A stretch of 64,000 nt of DNA from Synechocystis sp. PCC 6714 (GTDB lineage Bacteria > Cyanobacteriota > Cyanobacteriia > Cyanobacteriales > Microcystaceae). The stretch covers positions 3,410,001 to 3,474,000 of the forward strand of contig NZ_CP007542.1 of assembly GCF_000478825.2 (NCBI RefSeq), written 5' to 3'. How positions within the stretch are numbered: position 1 is the stretch's first letter; the number at the start of each line of letters is the position of its first letter. Under the pieces are notes generated by a model, which searched no databases, had not been told where the DNA came from, and was given only the letters and a program-made list of their open reading frames with translations. A program made the position numbers and the translations under genes. Below are positions 51,832 through 61,265 of the stretch, one piece after another.

Positions 51832-52512
51832 TTAGCGCAGTTTGAAGTTTTCGGGTTTAAGTTGTCGGCCCACCTCCTGGGCCAAACCTTGGGGTCCATG
51901 GCTTTGGCAAATAATGGCACCTGTGCCACTGAATTCGTACAAAATTTCTTGGATCGGCACTAGGCGTCTGGGCCATGGGCGCAACTCCTCATACTGCTTG
52001 ACTTTAAGACTATTATCAAAGGCCACCACATGGTCAGAATTGACAATTTGTTTACCGTCAACCTCCAGGGTATACATGGCTCCAAAGGCACTGATTAAAA
52101 TGTCCCCCGTGCCGACCAAACTCAACCATGAATAGGGCTCCTTTTTAACTGTCGATTTATAGCCCATGAAAATGTCCACCTGACTAGCGGACGCCAAATA
52201 GGAACTCTGCCGGACAATTAATTTTCTCCCCTCCAACTGATAGTGCCCCAGTTTTCCCACCAGAGCAGGGGCAAGGTAAATTGCACCACCATTTTCCCCC
52301 GCTCGGTAATTATTCAAAAAGATGGTTTTAGCTTGGGCTCCTCGACTACTTTGTTTGCCCCCTCCATCACCACTACGACGCACGGAACTCTGCACTGTCA
52401 TGTCCGGACTCATGGCAATTAAAGAGCCATTTTGAGCCACTAATTCCTCGTTGGCTTCCAAAATGACCTTGGCGATCGCCGTTTGGGGAGAATTGAGAAG
52501 TTCAATGTTCAT
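51832..52512 (-). CDS. AIM24-family protein (second of three tandem genes)
   Basis: 226 residues. AIM24 domain with AIAKVILEANEELVAQNGSL, IFLNNYRAGENGGAIYLAPA, LIVRQSSYLASASQVDIFMG and LSLVGTGDILISAFGAMYTL. The loop after residue 40 (SVRRSGDGGGKQSSRG) matches the Gly-rich membrane-proximal segment of the family. Lies 19 bases downstream of the first AIM24 gene, so the two share a transcript. No signal peptide or membrane helix. Function unknown. Confidence 0.85.
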   Translation of the reverse strand: MNIELLNSPQTAIAKVILEANEELVAQNGSLIAMSPDMTVQSSVRRSGDGGGKQSSRGAQAKTIFLNNYRAGENGGAIYLAPALVGKLGHYQLEGRKLIVRQSSYLASASQVDIFMGYKSTVKKEPYSWLSLVGTGDILISAFGAMYTLEVDGKQIVNSDHVVAFDNSLKVKQYEELRPWPRRLVPIQEILYEFSGTGAIICQSHGPQGLAQEVGRQLKPENFKLR

Positions 52513-52531
52513 AGGGCAGGTAAAGGGAAAA

Positions 52532-53230
52532 TTAGCGCAGTCGGAGCCGAATAAAACGCCCTAAACTACTCAGACTGCGGGATTGCCAGTAAATGTTACC
52601 ACTGCCCTGTAGACGGGAACTCAGCCCCCGACCGGATTGCATGTCGCCGATAATGCCCCTGGGAAAATTTACTTTGAGCTTGAGCTTGGGCTGGAAGGCC
52701 ACCAGATGGGAATGTTCCACCACAAAACTCTGGGGACAGGACAACTGATTGAGGGTGCCGTAGCTACCAAGGAAGACGCGGCCCTTACCCTGGAGTTTCA
52801 AACCCAAAAGACCATGGCCTGCCCACCAACTGGATAAACCAAGCCAGTGCACCCCCATATTGACGCCACTGGTATGGGCAATGTGTACCCGGGGGCTGAC
52901 GACAATGCCATTTTTGGGTAAGTTCAGACGGGTCAAATTTCCCGGCAGAGCCTTACCTAGGGTAAAACTTAACGATTGATCGGTGGGATTATGGATGGCA
53001 TTGAGCATTAGATTGTCTTTGCCCAATAAAAACCTCGCTAGGGCCCGAAGCCAACCCCCTCCAGCAATCCGGGTAATTACCAACCCCCTGTCCATGCTGA
53101 TCAAAGAACCAAGGCTAACATAGAGGCGTTCCCTTGGTTTGAGGGTAACAGCCAATACAGAGTTGGGGTAGTGGCGAATTTTGTACAGCACGGATGAGTG
53201 GGGAACAACAACGGAGGAACCTAGTTCCAT
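52532..53230 (-). CDS. AIM24-family protein (first of three tandem genes)
   Basis: 232 residues. The same fold as the two downstream genes: NSVLAVTLKPRERLYVSLGS, ITRIAGGGWLRALARFLLGK, GKALPGNLTRLNLPKNGIVV and GLLGLKLQGKGRVFLGSYGT near the C-terminus. It is more basic than the other two (QSRSLSSLGRFIRLRLR at its end). First gene of the three, divergent from the M23 peptidase with about 340 bases between. The three domain copies are clearly not identical, so this is an old paralogous set. Confidence 0.83.
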   Translation of the reverse strand: MELGSSVVVPHSSVLYKIRHYPNSVLAVTLKPRERLYVSLGSLISMDRGLVITRIAGGGWLRALARFLLGKDNLMLNAIHNPTDQSLSFTLGKALPGNLTRLNLPKNGIVVSPRVHIAHTSGVNMGVHWLGLSSWWAGHGLLGLKLQGKGRVFLGSYGTLNQLSCPQSFVVEHSHLVAFQPKLKLKVNFPRGIIGDMQSGRGLSSRLQGSGNIYWQSRSLSSLGRFIRLRLR

Positions 53231-53573
53231 TCTGACTCAATCAGACTAAATCTACTCCAAACCAAGGCAAACCCCACGGACTCTGAATTGACACCCATCC
53301 CCCCAAAGGACGAGGATTCTTTGTTCACAGACCCAACTTACCCTGACAGGATTGCTCCAGGCAAAATGGAGGTCGAATCTCCCAAAGCGTTCGGGTCTAA
53401 GACCCAAGTTTCTACGTGCTCCAAGGGCCAGGCTTATATCCCATTTTTCTCGGTCAAAAACCCAACACTTCTAACCAAGATATAAAGAGATAAATTGACC
53501 AAGTCCACTGTCGCCAGGGGACAATTCTGGGCATACACTAGGGAGCAGTGTGAAACGTGTGAGGATTGGTGCC
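53231..53573. other. Divergent promoter interval
   Basis: About 340 bases separating the AIM24 genes from the peptidase gene. It holds a 13-base palindrome, GGGTCTAAGACCC, at 53393-53405. Short open frames across it have no domain signature. It should carry promoters in both directions. Confidence 0.5.
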
Positions 53574-54230
53574 ATGAATTCCTTCTGGGGGAATTTCTGT
53601 CAGTATTTGTCAAATTTATCCGAACCTGTGGGGAAATACCGTTACCGACGGCCCCTAATCTTTTGCCTTGCCCTGGGGATGACCAGCACTAGCTTAACGT
53701 TGGGTTTGGGTCTTGGGGGAGACGCCACCGCCCAGTATGTTCCGATCGCCACTAGTTCCACCAACCCTTGGCAGTATGCCTCCTTCCCGGTGGAAAATTT
53801 CCAGCAATACACTTCTGGGTTTGGCCCCCGCCGGGCCCCCACTCCTGGAGCGAGCACTTTCCATAATGGTCTGGATTTGGCTGCCCCCCTGGGCAGTTAT
53901 ATTCGTAATTGGTGGCATGGCACAGTGGTGGAAATGTCCGATCACACTGGCTGTGGCACCATGGTGCGGATTCAGTCCGGTGCTTGGCAACATACCTACT
54001 GCCATTTAATGGGCCAGGTGGAAGTACATCAGGGACAAAGGTATTTAGTCGATCGCCAGGGGGGTATTGTGCTCCAACAGGGGCAACAGGTAATGGCTGG
54101 AATGCGGATTGGCCGGGTAGGTATGACGGGGAGAACCACGGGGCCCCATCTCCATTGGGAATTACGCCATAACGGAGTTTTAGTAGATCCAGCCCTGGTG
54201 TTACAGGCCATGTACGGGGGAGCAACCTAG
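53574..54230 (+). CDS. M23-family metallopeptidase (LytM-type), secreted
   Basis: 218 residues from the ATG at 53574, which has GAGG nine bases before it; a GTG at 53550 is upstream. A signal-like segment (LIFCLALGMTSTSLTLGLGL) is at about 30-50. The LytM domain shows TSGFGPRRAPTPGASTFHNG with HNGLDLAAP as the first metal motif (H-x3-D), HTGCGTMVRIQSGAWQHTYC with H, and TTGPHLHWELRHNG with the H-x-H metal motif. Such enzymes cut peptide cross-links in peptidoglycan. No additional LysM or coiled-coil region is visible. Confidence 0.92.
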   Translation: MNSFWGNFCQYLSNLSEPVGKYRYRRPLIFCLALGMTSTSLTLGLGLGGDATAQYVPIATSSTNPWQYASFPVENFQQYTSGFGPRRAPTPGASTFHNGLDLAAPLGSYIRNWWHGTVVEMSDHTGCGTMVRIQSGAWQHTYCHLMGQVEVHQGQRYLVDRQGGIVLQQGQQVMAGMRIGRVGMTGRTTGPHLHWELRHNGVLVDPALVLQAMYGGAT

Positions 54231-54245
54231 CCTAAATGGGCCAGA

Positions 54246-55085
54246 ATGGTCAATGGCCCTGTTTTTCAGTTTTCCCTGCCCATGACCCCAGATTTCCTCC
54301 AACAATTGCTCATGGCGATCGCCCGTGGCCACACCAGTGCCCAAGAGGGTTTTGAGCAGCTAAAACATCTCAGCTTCCAGGCGATCGATGATTTTGCCAA
54401 AGTGGATCATCAGCGACAACTGCGGACGGGCTTTCCAGAAGTGGTGTGGGGCCCCGGCAAAACGCCAGAACAAATTGAGTACATTATCCAAGCCTTAGCG
54501 GTGCATAACCCGGTGGTGCTGGTAACCAGGGTGGAGCCGGAGGTAGCGGATATGCTTGGCGATCGCATTCCTCTGTTGCAGTACTATCCCCAAGCCCGCA
54601 TTTGTGCTCTGGTGCAAACCCCTTTACAAGTTAAATATGCTGGTACCATTGGCGTTCTCAGTGCGGGTACAGCGGATTTGCCCGTGGCGGAGGAAGCGGC
54701 CATCACAGCCAGCCTCTGCGGTTTCCGAGTGGAAAAACTCTGGGACGTGGGGGTGGCCGGCATTCACCGACTGTTGAGCCATCGAGAGTTAATCCAAGCC
54801 ATGGATGTGTTGATTGTGGTGGCGGGCATGGAAGGGGCCTTGCCTAGTGTGGTGGCGGGGTTAGTGGACTGTCCCGTCATTGGGGTACCCACCAGCGTCG
54901 GCTATGGCACCAGTTTCGGCGGCGTTGCCCCCCTGTTAACCATGCTCAATTCCTGTGCGGTGGGGGTAGGGGTGGTCAACATTGATAACGGTTTTGGGGC
55001 GGCCATGTTGGCGGGGCAAATTCTCCGCACTGGCGATCGCCTGCAATCAAAATCAACTATGGCCAACGGTGGGCAGGGCAGCTAA
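54246..55085 (+). CDS. larB: Nickel-pincer cofactor biosynthesis protein LarB
   Basis: 279 residues from ATG 54246, or 267 from ATG 54282. PurE-like AIR-carboxylase-related domain: RTGFPEVVWGPGKTPEQIEY, IGVLSAGTADLPVAEEAAIT, VIVVAGMEGALPSVVAGLVD and GVPTSVGYGTSFGGVAPLLT. LarB carboxylates and hydrolyses nicotinic acid adenine dinucleotide in the first step of nickel-pincer nucleotide synthesis. The partners LarC and LarE are not in this window. The 3' end overlaps the convergent hypothetical gene by 33 bases. Confidence 0.92.
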   Translation: MVNGPVFQFSLPMTPDFLQQLLMAIARGHTSAQEGFEQLKHLSFQAIDDFAKVDHQRQLRTGFPEVVWGPGKTPEQIEYIIQALAVHNPVVLVTRVEPEVADMLGDRIPLLQYYPQARICALVQTPLQVKYAGTIGVLSAGTADLPVAEEAAITASLCGFRVEKLWDVGVAGIHRLLSHRELIQAMDVLIVVAGMEGALPSVVAGLVDCPVIGVPTSVGYGTSFGGVAPLLTMLNSCAVGVGVVNIDNGFGAAMLAGQILRTGDRLQSKSTMANGGQGS

Positions 55086-55463
55086 AAGTTCTTCTACGCA
55101 ATGGCGAGCTTTATGGTCTAATTTCGTCCAATCCACTTCCCCTTGGTCGTTAAATAATTCCTGGTCTATTTCCACAGTCAAAACCTGAGCATTCTCTGGC
55201 AAGTTATCCCCAAAGGGCTGGGCTTGATAATTGGCAAAGCAGACCTGAAAGCATAAATCCCAAATGTTAACTCCGTAGGTTTGCCCATCATTTTCCAGAA
55301 TTAACCGATGGCCTGGTATGGGTTCCTGCACCTCCTCGTAACGACTGCGCCAGGGGCAATGTTCCAAACCCTGTCGGAGATGGTCAATGGTGCGAATTAA
55401 GGCCGGTTGCATTAAACAATCCGCCTGTTCCCAGGCCTGGACAGTGGCAAATTCAGGTTTCAT
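55053..55463 (-). CDS. Cyanobacterial hypothetical protein
   Basis: 136 residues, unrecognised. Acidic and soluble, with Trp/Cys-containing segments (FATVQAWEQADCLMQPALIR, HCPWRSRYEEVQEPIPGHRL, YGVNIWDLCFQVCFANYQAQ). No signal or membrane helix. Its 3' end overlaps the larB 3' end by 33 bases in the convergent direction. Normal codon composition for the genome and an ATG start suggest it is real. Confidence 0.72.
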   Translation of the reverse strand: MKPEFATVQAWEQADCLMQPALIRTIDHLRQGLEHCPWRSRYEEVQEPIPGHRLILENDGQTYGVNIWDLCFQVCFANYQAQPFGDNLPENAQVLTVEIDQELFNDQGEVDWTKLDHKARHCVEELLAALPTVGHS

Positions 55464-55538
55464 TGGTTCAATGGATTAAAATGCTTGCCCATAAGGCAAC
55501 CAGTATTTTAGCTAACCTACTGTTTTTATTTTTTTAAC

Positions 55539-56585
55539 ATGGCTAATTCTTTTTCCCCATTCAAAATACCTTTTGCTCCATTTTTACTTTTTTCGGCCAT
55601 TGCCTGTTCGGTCTATCCCCTGCAAAATGTCGGCGCAGAGCAGATTATTCCCCATCCATATTCAGTGGCTCAAAATTCTTCCAAACCATCGGTAACGGTG
55701 GAGAATCTCAGCGGTTTTCAAGGCATTATTACCGCTTTAAATGTCACCCCCGATGGTAAATATTTGGCAGTGGCCACGGCGGACGAACAAATTACCCTGA
55801 TCAACTTGGCGAACCAAGAGGTTGTTTATGCCCAGAGGAGTCCCGTCAACAATTTTGCTGATTTAGCCATCAGTGCCGATGGTCAATGGTTGGCGATCGC
55901 CGCTGGTAATAACATTGATCTGCGCCGGGTTCGGGATGGCATGAGGGTGAAAACCCTATCTGGCCACAGCGACAAGGTCAGTGGCGTGGCCTTTAGTCCC
56001 GACGGAGAAAGGGTAGTTAGCGTTAGTGGTGGCGATCGCACCATTCGCATTTGGGAGCGGCAATCGGGCAACTTGTTACAAACCCTCGCTGACAACATTG
56101 GCCCCACCACCTCCGTTGTCTTTACCCCCGATGGCAGTCAATTTATCACCGGGGCCATCGGCGATGACCGCACCATTAAATTTTGGGATGCTAATGACTT
56201 TCAATTGCTAGGCACTTCCCCTAAACAACCGGGTTTTATCAACGGTTTAGCCGTTACCCCCGATGGCCGAAAACTGGTGGGGGCAGTGCGAAATTTCGTC
56301 AAAGCCTGGAATCTAGCCGATGCCAAGGAGTTATTTACCGTCAAAGGCCCCAGCCTAGAAATCAATACCGTTGCCGTTTCCCCCGATAGCCGTTGGGTAG
56401 CCACCGCCAATAAAGAGGGAAACATCATGATCTTCGATTTAGTCAACGGCAAACAGGTTACCACCCTGACTGGCCACAAAGGCTGGGTTCTGTCCTTGGC
56501 TTTTAGTCCCGAGGGCAACATTCTCTATAGCGGTGCGGAGGATAAAACCGTAAAAATTTGGGACCTTAGTCCACTAACTCGATAG
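55539..56585 (+). CDS. Exported WD40-repeat protein
   Basis: 348 residues. The N-terminal signal peptide (FAPFLLFSAIACSVYPLQNV) is followed by about seven WD40 blades filling residues 55-345: for example LNVTPDGKYLAVATADEQIT, KVSGVAFSPDGERVVSVSGG, SVVFTPDGSQFITGAIGDD and GWVLSLAFSPEGNILYSGAE. A single seven-bladed propeller exported to the periplasm or lumen. Partners unknown. An AT-rich 100 bases separate it from the amidase gene. Confidence 0.87.
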   Translation: MANSFSPFKIPFAPFLLFSAIACSVYPLQNVGAEQIIPHPYSVAQNSSKPSVTVENLSGFQGIITALNVTPDGKYLAVATADEQITLINLANQEVVYAQRSPVNNFADLAISADGQWLAIAAGNNIDLRRVRDGMRVKTLSGHSDKVSGVAFSPDGERVVSVSGGDRTIRIWERQSGNLLQTLADNIGPTTSVVFTPDGSQFITGAIGDDRTIKFWDANDFQLLGTSPKQPGFINGLAVTPDGRKLVGAVRNFVKAWNLADAKELFTVKGPSLEINTVAVSPDSRWVATANKEGNIMIFDLVNGKQVTTLTGHKGWVLSLAFSPEGNILYSGAEDKTVKIWDLSPLTR

Positions 56586-56706
56586 TTTTGAATTTTGAAT
56601 TTGACTGTAAAAAAACAATGGACATGGTCGACAGGACGTTAACATCCGTGAACAATTTGGTTACAACCTTGTCACGGAATTTGGTGTGAATCACCTTACT
56701 CAAAAT

Positions 56707-58113
56707 ATGACCGATTTTTGTTTGCTCACCGCCCTGGACATTGCCCAACTAATCCGTACCCGCCAAGTTTCCCCTTTGGAAGTTACCCAGTATTATCTCG
56801 ACCGCCTGGGGCGCCATAATCGGCTATTGGGCAGTTTTGCCTATGTAGGCCAGGAGTCGGCGATCGCCGATGCTAAGGAAAAAACCGAATATTTAGCGGG
56901 AATGGGTAATTCTGAACCTTTGCCACCATTTTTTGGCGTACCCATGGCAGTCAAAGATTTAAACTGTGTGGCCGGTATGCCGGTGAGCTATGGAGTGGCC
57001 GCCCTCAGGGAAAATTTAGCCACCTACGATGACGGCGTTGTGGCCAAAATGAAAGCGGCGGGATTCACCATTCTAGGTAAAACCGTTACCTCCCAACTGG
57101 GATCATTTCCCTACACGGAACCCCCAGGCTTTTTGCCGGCCCGTAATCCTTGGCATTTAGACCACACTGCGGGGGGATCTAGCGGTGGCAGTGCAGCGGC
57201 GGTGGCGGCGGCTTTAGTCCCCATTGCCCAAGGTTCCGACGGGGGGGGATCTGTGAGAACTCCGGCGGCCTGTTGCGGCCTGGTGGGCTTTAAACCGAGT
57301 CGGGGTAGGGTGTCCCAAGCTCCGGTGGGGGATTACCAAAGCGGCATTGCCTGCCATGGCCCCCTTAGTTCCTCTGTGTTAGATGCGGCGGCTCTGCTGG
57401 ATGTGATGGAAGGTTATATAACGGGAGATCCCTATTGGTTGCCCTCCCCCGATCGCCCTTTTTTAGAAACCACAGAGGAAGCCCCTGGTGAGTTGCGCCT
57501 AGCCTATGCTTTTTCCCTGCCCCCCTTTACTAGCACCCCAGTCATTCAAGGGGCTGTGACCAAGGCGATCGCCGTTTGTGAAAATTTAGGCCACCAATTG
57601 GAAGAGGCCTGTTTTGATGTCACTCGTTTGATTGAACCCTTTGCCCAAATTTGGAAAGCGGGGGTGGGGGCTTCCGGCATTCCTTTGCCTTTGCTGGAGC
57701 CGGTTAATCAATGGTTAGGGGAAACCAGCGGCACTGCGGGAGACTATCTACGGGGGGTGAGGGATATGCAGGTCATTTCCCGCCAAATTGTTACTTTTAT
57801 GGGGCAGTATGACGCTTTAATTCTGCCCGTTTTCAACCACCAACCACCTAAAGTGGGGGAATGGGCCCATTTAGCTCCCCCCAATGTAGTACAGAAGATT
57901 ATTGAGTGGATTGCCCCCTGTCCCCCCGCCAATGCGGCTGGATTACCGGCGATCGCCATTCCGGTGGGATTTGATGGGCAGGGTTTACCGCTCAGTGTGC
58001 AAATTATTGGCAAGCCCGCCGCCGATGCCACAGTGCTAGCATTGGCCTACCAACTGGAGCAACAGTTGCAGTTCAATGTTCCCAGGCAATTACCGCCCCA
58101 TTTCCCTGGCTAA
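56707..58113 (+). CDS. Amidase-signature family enzyme
   Basis: 468 residues from the ATG at 56707; the frame is open to 56686. The amidase-signature Ser-cisSer-Lys triad is visible: MAVKDLNCVAGMPVSYGV with the Lys, DHTAGGSSGGSAAAVAAALV with the cis-Ser, and GSDGGGSVRTPAACCGLVGF with the nucleophile Ser. FKPSRGRVSQAPVG follows. It resembles GatA but has no gatB or gatC neighbours; general amidases of this type hydrolyse various amides. In PCC 6803 a similar gene (sll0828 by memory) neighbours hemH and purM, as here. Confidence 0.9.
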   Translation: MTDFCLLTALDIAQLIRTRQVSPLEVTQYYLDRLGRHNRLLGSFAYVGQESAIADAKEKTEYLAGMGNSEPLPPFFGVPMAVKDLNCVAGMPVSYGVAALRENLATYDDGVVAKMKAAGFTILGKTVTSQLGSFPYTEPPGFLPARNPWHLDHTAGGSSGGSAAAVAAALVPIAQGSDGGGSVRTPAACCGLVGFKPSRGRVSQAPVGDYQSGIACHGPLSSSVLDAAALLDVMEGYITGDPYWLPSPDRPFLETTEEAPGELRLAYAFSLPPFTSTPVIQGAVTKAIAVCENLGHQLEEACFDVTRLIEPFAQIWKAGVGASGIPLPLLEPVNQWLGETSGTAGDYLRGVRDMQVISRQIVTFMGQYDALILPVFNHQPPKVGEWAHLAPPNVVQKIIEWIAPCPPANAAGLPAIAIPVGFDGQGLPLSVQIIGKPAADATVLALAYQLEQQLQFNVPRQLPPHFPG

Positions 58114-58190
58114 AGAACTCTCAAGATTGGTTTCAATAATTTAAATTTAATTCCTCCAGAATTGAGGGCTAGGGGGCTTTCAGCAGTTTT

Positions 58191-59354
58191 CTAAAGCAAG
58201 CCGACAAAATGTAACGGCCCTTGGCCGCTGATCAGTTCCACCAATAGGGCAATGAATCCCAACATAGCTAAGCGGCCATTCCACACCTCCGCCGCTGTGG
58301 TCAAACCCCATTCCCAGCGTTCCTGGGGATACATTTTCATGTTCTTTTTCGGATGGGGCACCGTTTCAAAGGTACAGGGAGGATCATTGAGGGAATCCAG
58401 CACCATCTGGGCCAGGGCATCGATGAAAACCGGATGGGTGTTCAGGGCTGGCACCCGTTGAAAATTATTAATGCCGGCTTCCTCGGCAATTTCCCGGTAC
58501 TCAATGTCGATCTCTTGCAAGGTTTCAATATGTTCAGAAACAAAACTAATGGGCACCACCAATAAATCGTTTACCCCTTCGGCTCCCAGTTCCTGCAAAG
58601 CCTGTTCTGTATAAGGTTTGAGCCACTCCACGGGGCCCACCCGACTTTGATAAGCCAGGGTGTATTGATTGGGACGATCTAAGGTCCGCATAATTAAACG
58701 GGTACAGGCCTCAATTTCCGCTTGGTAGGGGTCTCCCGCTTCGTCCACATAACTTTGGGGCACGCCGTGGGCACTGAAAAAAATATGGGCTTGGTCTGGA
58801 TTGGGAAATTTTTTTAACTCTTCGGCAATTAAGTCCGCCATGGCTTGGAGGTAACCAGGGTGATCGTACCAGGAAGGAATGAGGGTGTAGTCCAACTGCC
58901 GCAGACTCGGATCACTGCGCCACATCTCTTCCAAAACCCGGAAGCTAGAACCACTGGTACTAATGGAAAAATGGGGATACAGAGGTAAAATCACCAACCT
59001 TTGCAGGCGATCGCCCTTAATTTCTTCAATGGCCTCTTCGGTGAAAGGATGCCAGTAGCGCATGCCAATGTAAACCTTTGCATTCTGGCCGAGACGATCA
59101 AGATGAGTCATCAAGGCAGAGGCTTGGGCTTCGGTAATCTGCAGTAAAGGAGAACCACCGCCAATTTCAGCATAGTTAGCCTGGGATTTTTTCGCCCGCA
59201 GGGTAGAAATTAGCCATGCCAGGGGTTTCTGCAACCAGGGAAAAGGCAGACGAATAATTTCTGGATCCGCAAACAGGTTAAAAAGGAAGGGGCGTACATC
59301 CTCTAACTTCTCCGGTCCGCCAAGATTTAGCAGTAAGACCCCAACACGACCCAT
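58191..59354 (-). CDS. hemH: Ferrochelatase HemH with C-terminal chlorophyll-binding segment
   Basis: 387 residues. Core ferrochelatase: [40 protein letters not shown] (metal/porphyrin site region), [20 protein letters not shown] and [20 protein letters not shown]. The last 50 residues ([20 protein letters not shown], then [15 protein letters not shown]) are the CAB/HLIP-like helix with the ExxNGRxAM motif that is specific to cyanobacterial and plastid ferrochelatases and can bind chlorophyll. It inserts Fe2+ into protoporphyrin IX to make heme. Confidence 0.96.
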   Translation of the reverse strand: MGRVGVLLLNLGGPEKLEDVRPFLFNLFADPEIIRLPFPWLQKPLAWLISTLRAKKSQANYAEIGGGSPLLQITEAQASALMTHLDRLGQNAKVYIGMRYWHPFTEEAIEEIKGDRLQRLVILPLYPHFSISTSGSSFRVLEEMWRSDPSLRQLDYTLIPSWYDHPGYLQAMADLIAEELKKFPNPDQAHIFFSAHGVPQSYVDEAGDPYQAEIEACTRLIMRTLDRPNQYTLAYQSRVGPVEWLKPYTEQALQELGAEGVNDLLVVPISFVSEHIETLQEIDIEYREIAEEAGINNFQRVPALNTHPVFIDALAQMVLDSLNDPPCTFETVPHPKKNMKMYPQERWEWGLTTAAEVWNGRLAMLGFIALLVELISGQGPLHFVGLL

Positions 59355-59466
59355 AATTGTTAAGTTTAATAGGATAATTTTTCAGTTTCTTTACCAAGTG
59401 TAACAATAGATGGCGAAAAGGAAAGAATCCCAGCTTACAAACATCGCCCCAATTTCTTCCTAGGCC

Positions 59467-60111
59467 ATGGCAACTATTTTCCGCACTTGGAGTTATCAAT
59501 ATCCTTGGGTCTATGCTTTGGTTTCCCGCCTCGCTACCTTAAACGTGGGGGGAGAAAAGCGTTTTCACCAATTACCGTTACGGGGTTTAGTAATTTCCCC
59601 AGGTCAAAAAGTTTTGGACCTCTGTTGTGGGGGCGGCCAGGCCACTGCCCACTTGGTACAAACTGGAGCCACTGTGGTGGGACTCGATGCTTCCCCCAAA
59701 GCCTTGGCCAAGGCAAAAACTAACGTGCCCCAAGCCACCTATGTGCAGGGTTTAGCTGAGGATTTACCCTTTGGGGATCAAGAGTTTGATCTAGTGCATA
59801 CCAGTGTGGCTTTGCACGAAATGAACCCAGAACAACTAGAGGGCATTATTAGCGGGGTGGAAAGGGTGCTGAAATCTGGGGGCATTTTCACCTTGGTGGA
59901 TTTGCATCGCCCCAGCAATTGGCTATTTTGGCCCCCTTTGGCTATTTTCATGGGTTTGTTTGAAACGGAAACGGCCTGGCAGTTAATCAACACAGACTTA
60001 GTCGCATTACTGGAACAAGCTGGCTTTACCGTTGTCAACCATAGTCTCTATGCCGGGGGCAGTCTACAAGTAATTCAAGCCAGGGCGGATAAAGTTGAAA
60101 CCAAACTCTAA
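59467..60111 (+). CDS. Class I SAM-dependent methyltransferase (UbiE-like)
   Basis: 214 residues. SAM motif [20 protein letters not shown] at about residues 50-69, followed by [37 protein letters not shown] and [12 protein letters not shown]. It belongs to the Methyltransf_11/UbiE-type group; the substrate is unknown. In PCC 6803 a gene (sll0829 by memory) sits in the same spot. The start [12 protein letters not shown] is the ATG at 59467. Its 3' end overlaps the convergent purM end by four bases. Confidence 0.86.
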   Translation: MATIFRTWSYQYPWVYALVSRLATLNVGGEKRFHQLPLRGLVISPGQKVLDLCCGGGQATAHLVQTGATVVGLDASPKALAKAKTNVPQATYVQGLAEDLPFGDQEFDLVHTSVALHEMNPEQLEGIISGVERVLKSGGIFTLVDLHRPSNWLFWPPLAIFMGLFETETAWQLINTDLVALLEQAGFTVVNHSLYAGGSLQVIQARADKVETKL

Positions 60112-61133
60112 TCTAGCCAGACAAAAGCACCATCGCCTTCTATCACCTCGCCAATGGGATTAGCTACCAACCCTTGGCCCTGGAAAAAGTCGAGGGTAGC
60201 TTGGCCTTGGTCGGGGGCAACGATGACGACAAAACCCACGCCGAGGTTAAAGGTTTCCAACATGGCAGTGGGATTAACTTGCCCCTTTTCCGCCAACCAG
60301 TTAAATACAGGTAAGGGTTGCCAACTTCCAGCTTTAACTTGAACTGACTGTCCTGGCCCCAAACAGCGGGGTAGATTTTCCGGTAGTCCGCCGCCGGTAA
60401 TATGGGCCATGCCGTGGACGTTAATGCCCGACTTCAGTAACGCTTGGATGGGTTTGACATAGATCCTGGTAGGTTCTAGGAAGATTTCTCCCAAAGACTT
60501 GCGCCCCCACCCGGGTAAACAATCGGACCATTGCCAACCGTTACTGTCGATGATTTTTCGCACCAGACTAAAGCCATTACTGTGGACCCCGGAACTCTCC
60601 ACGGCGATCGCCACGTCGCCAATTTGTACCTGGGAGCCGTTTAGAAGTTGGGCTTTTTCCACAATGCCCACCGCAAAGCCCGCCGCATCATATTCCCCCG
60701 CTCCATAAAAGCCAGGCATTTCCGCCGTTTCTCCCCCCAACAGGGCACAGCCAGATTGCTTACACCCCTCCACAATGCCCGTCACCACATCTGCTAGTTG
60801 GGCTGGTTCTAGTTTACCTGTCGCTAAATAGTCGAGAAAATATAGGGGTTCCGCCCCCGTGGTCAGAATATCGTTTACGCACATGGCCACTAAATCAATG
60901 CCAATGGTGTGGTGCCGGTCCATGGCCTGGGCAATTTTTAACTTAGTGCCCACCCCATCCGTGCCAGAAACCAGCACCGGTGCTTTGTAACCAGCGGGAA
61001 TTTCAAACAACCCGGCGAAACCGCCAATGCCCCCGATCACCTCCGGGCGAAAAGTGCTTTCCACCTGCTGCCGAATGCGGCTGACAAATTCCCGTCCCGC
61101 TTCCACATCCACACCCGCTTGCCGATAATCCAT
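60108..61133 (-). CDS. purM: Phosphoribosylformylglycinamidine cyclo-ligase PurM
   Basis: 341 residues. AIR synthetase of purine synthesis. Typical: [80 protein letters not shown], and [19 protein letters not shown]. It makes aminoimidazole ribotide from FGAM with ATP. Length is standard. The 3' end overlaps the methyltransferase by four bases in convergent orientation. About 130 bases separate it from the divergent EF-G-like gene. Confidence 0.96.
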   Translation of the reverse strand: MDYRQAGVDVEAGREFVSRIRQQVESTFRPEVIGGIGGFAGLFEIPAGYKAPVLVSGTDGVGTKLKIAQAMDRHHTIGIDLVAMCVNDILTTGAEPLYFLDYLATGKLEPAQLADVVTGIVEGCKQSGCALLGGETAEMPGFYGAGEYDAAGFAVGIVEKAQLLNGSQVQIGDVAIAVESSGVHSNGFSLVRKIIDSNGWQWSDCLPGWGRKSLGEIFLEPTRIYVKPIQALLKSGINVHGMAHITGGGLPENLPRCLGPGQSVQVKAGSWQPLPVFNWLAEKGQVNPTAMLETFNLGVGFVVIVAPDQGQATLDFFQGQGLVANPIGEVIEGDGAFVWLD

Positions 61134-61231
61134 GTCGTTTTTTGTTTACTGAAACTTAACCAGAGTTAACAATCTCCTGCCCGAATTTTACAAGAGATTG
61201 CGGAGAGGTTTGAGGTCGGGGATTCTGGGTT

Positions 61232-61265
61232 AGGCTCAGCAATAGGAGCCTCTCAGGTATTTTTT
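61232..61265 (+). promoter_or_regulatory. Hairpin with T-run in the leader of the EF-G-like gene
   Basis: AGGCTC (61232-61237) and GAGCCT (61246-61251) form a 6-bp stem, followed by CTCAGGTATTTTTT directly before the ATG at 61266. It could be an attenuator or translational element, or chance. Confidence 0.3.

Noticed and set aside
53752-54225. 157-residue open frame opposite the M23 peptidase
   Set aside because: Shadow of the conserved peptidase reading frame, Pro/Gly-rich without a domain.
61232-61265. Treating the hairpin before the EF-G-like gene as a riboswitch
   Set aside because: A 6-bp stem is too small to match any known riboswitch class; kept only as a low-confidence leader element.
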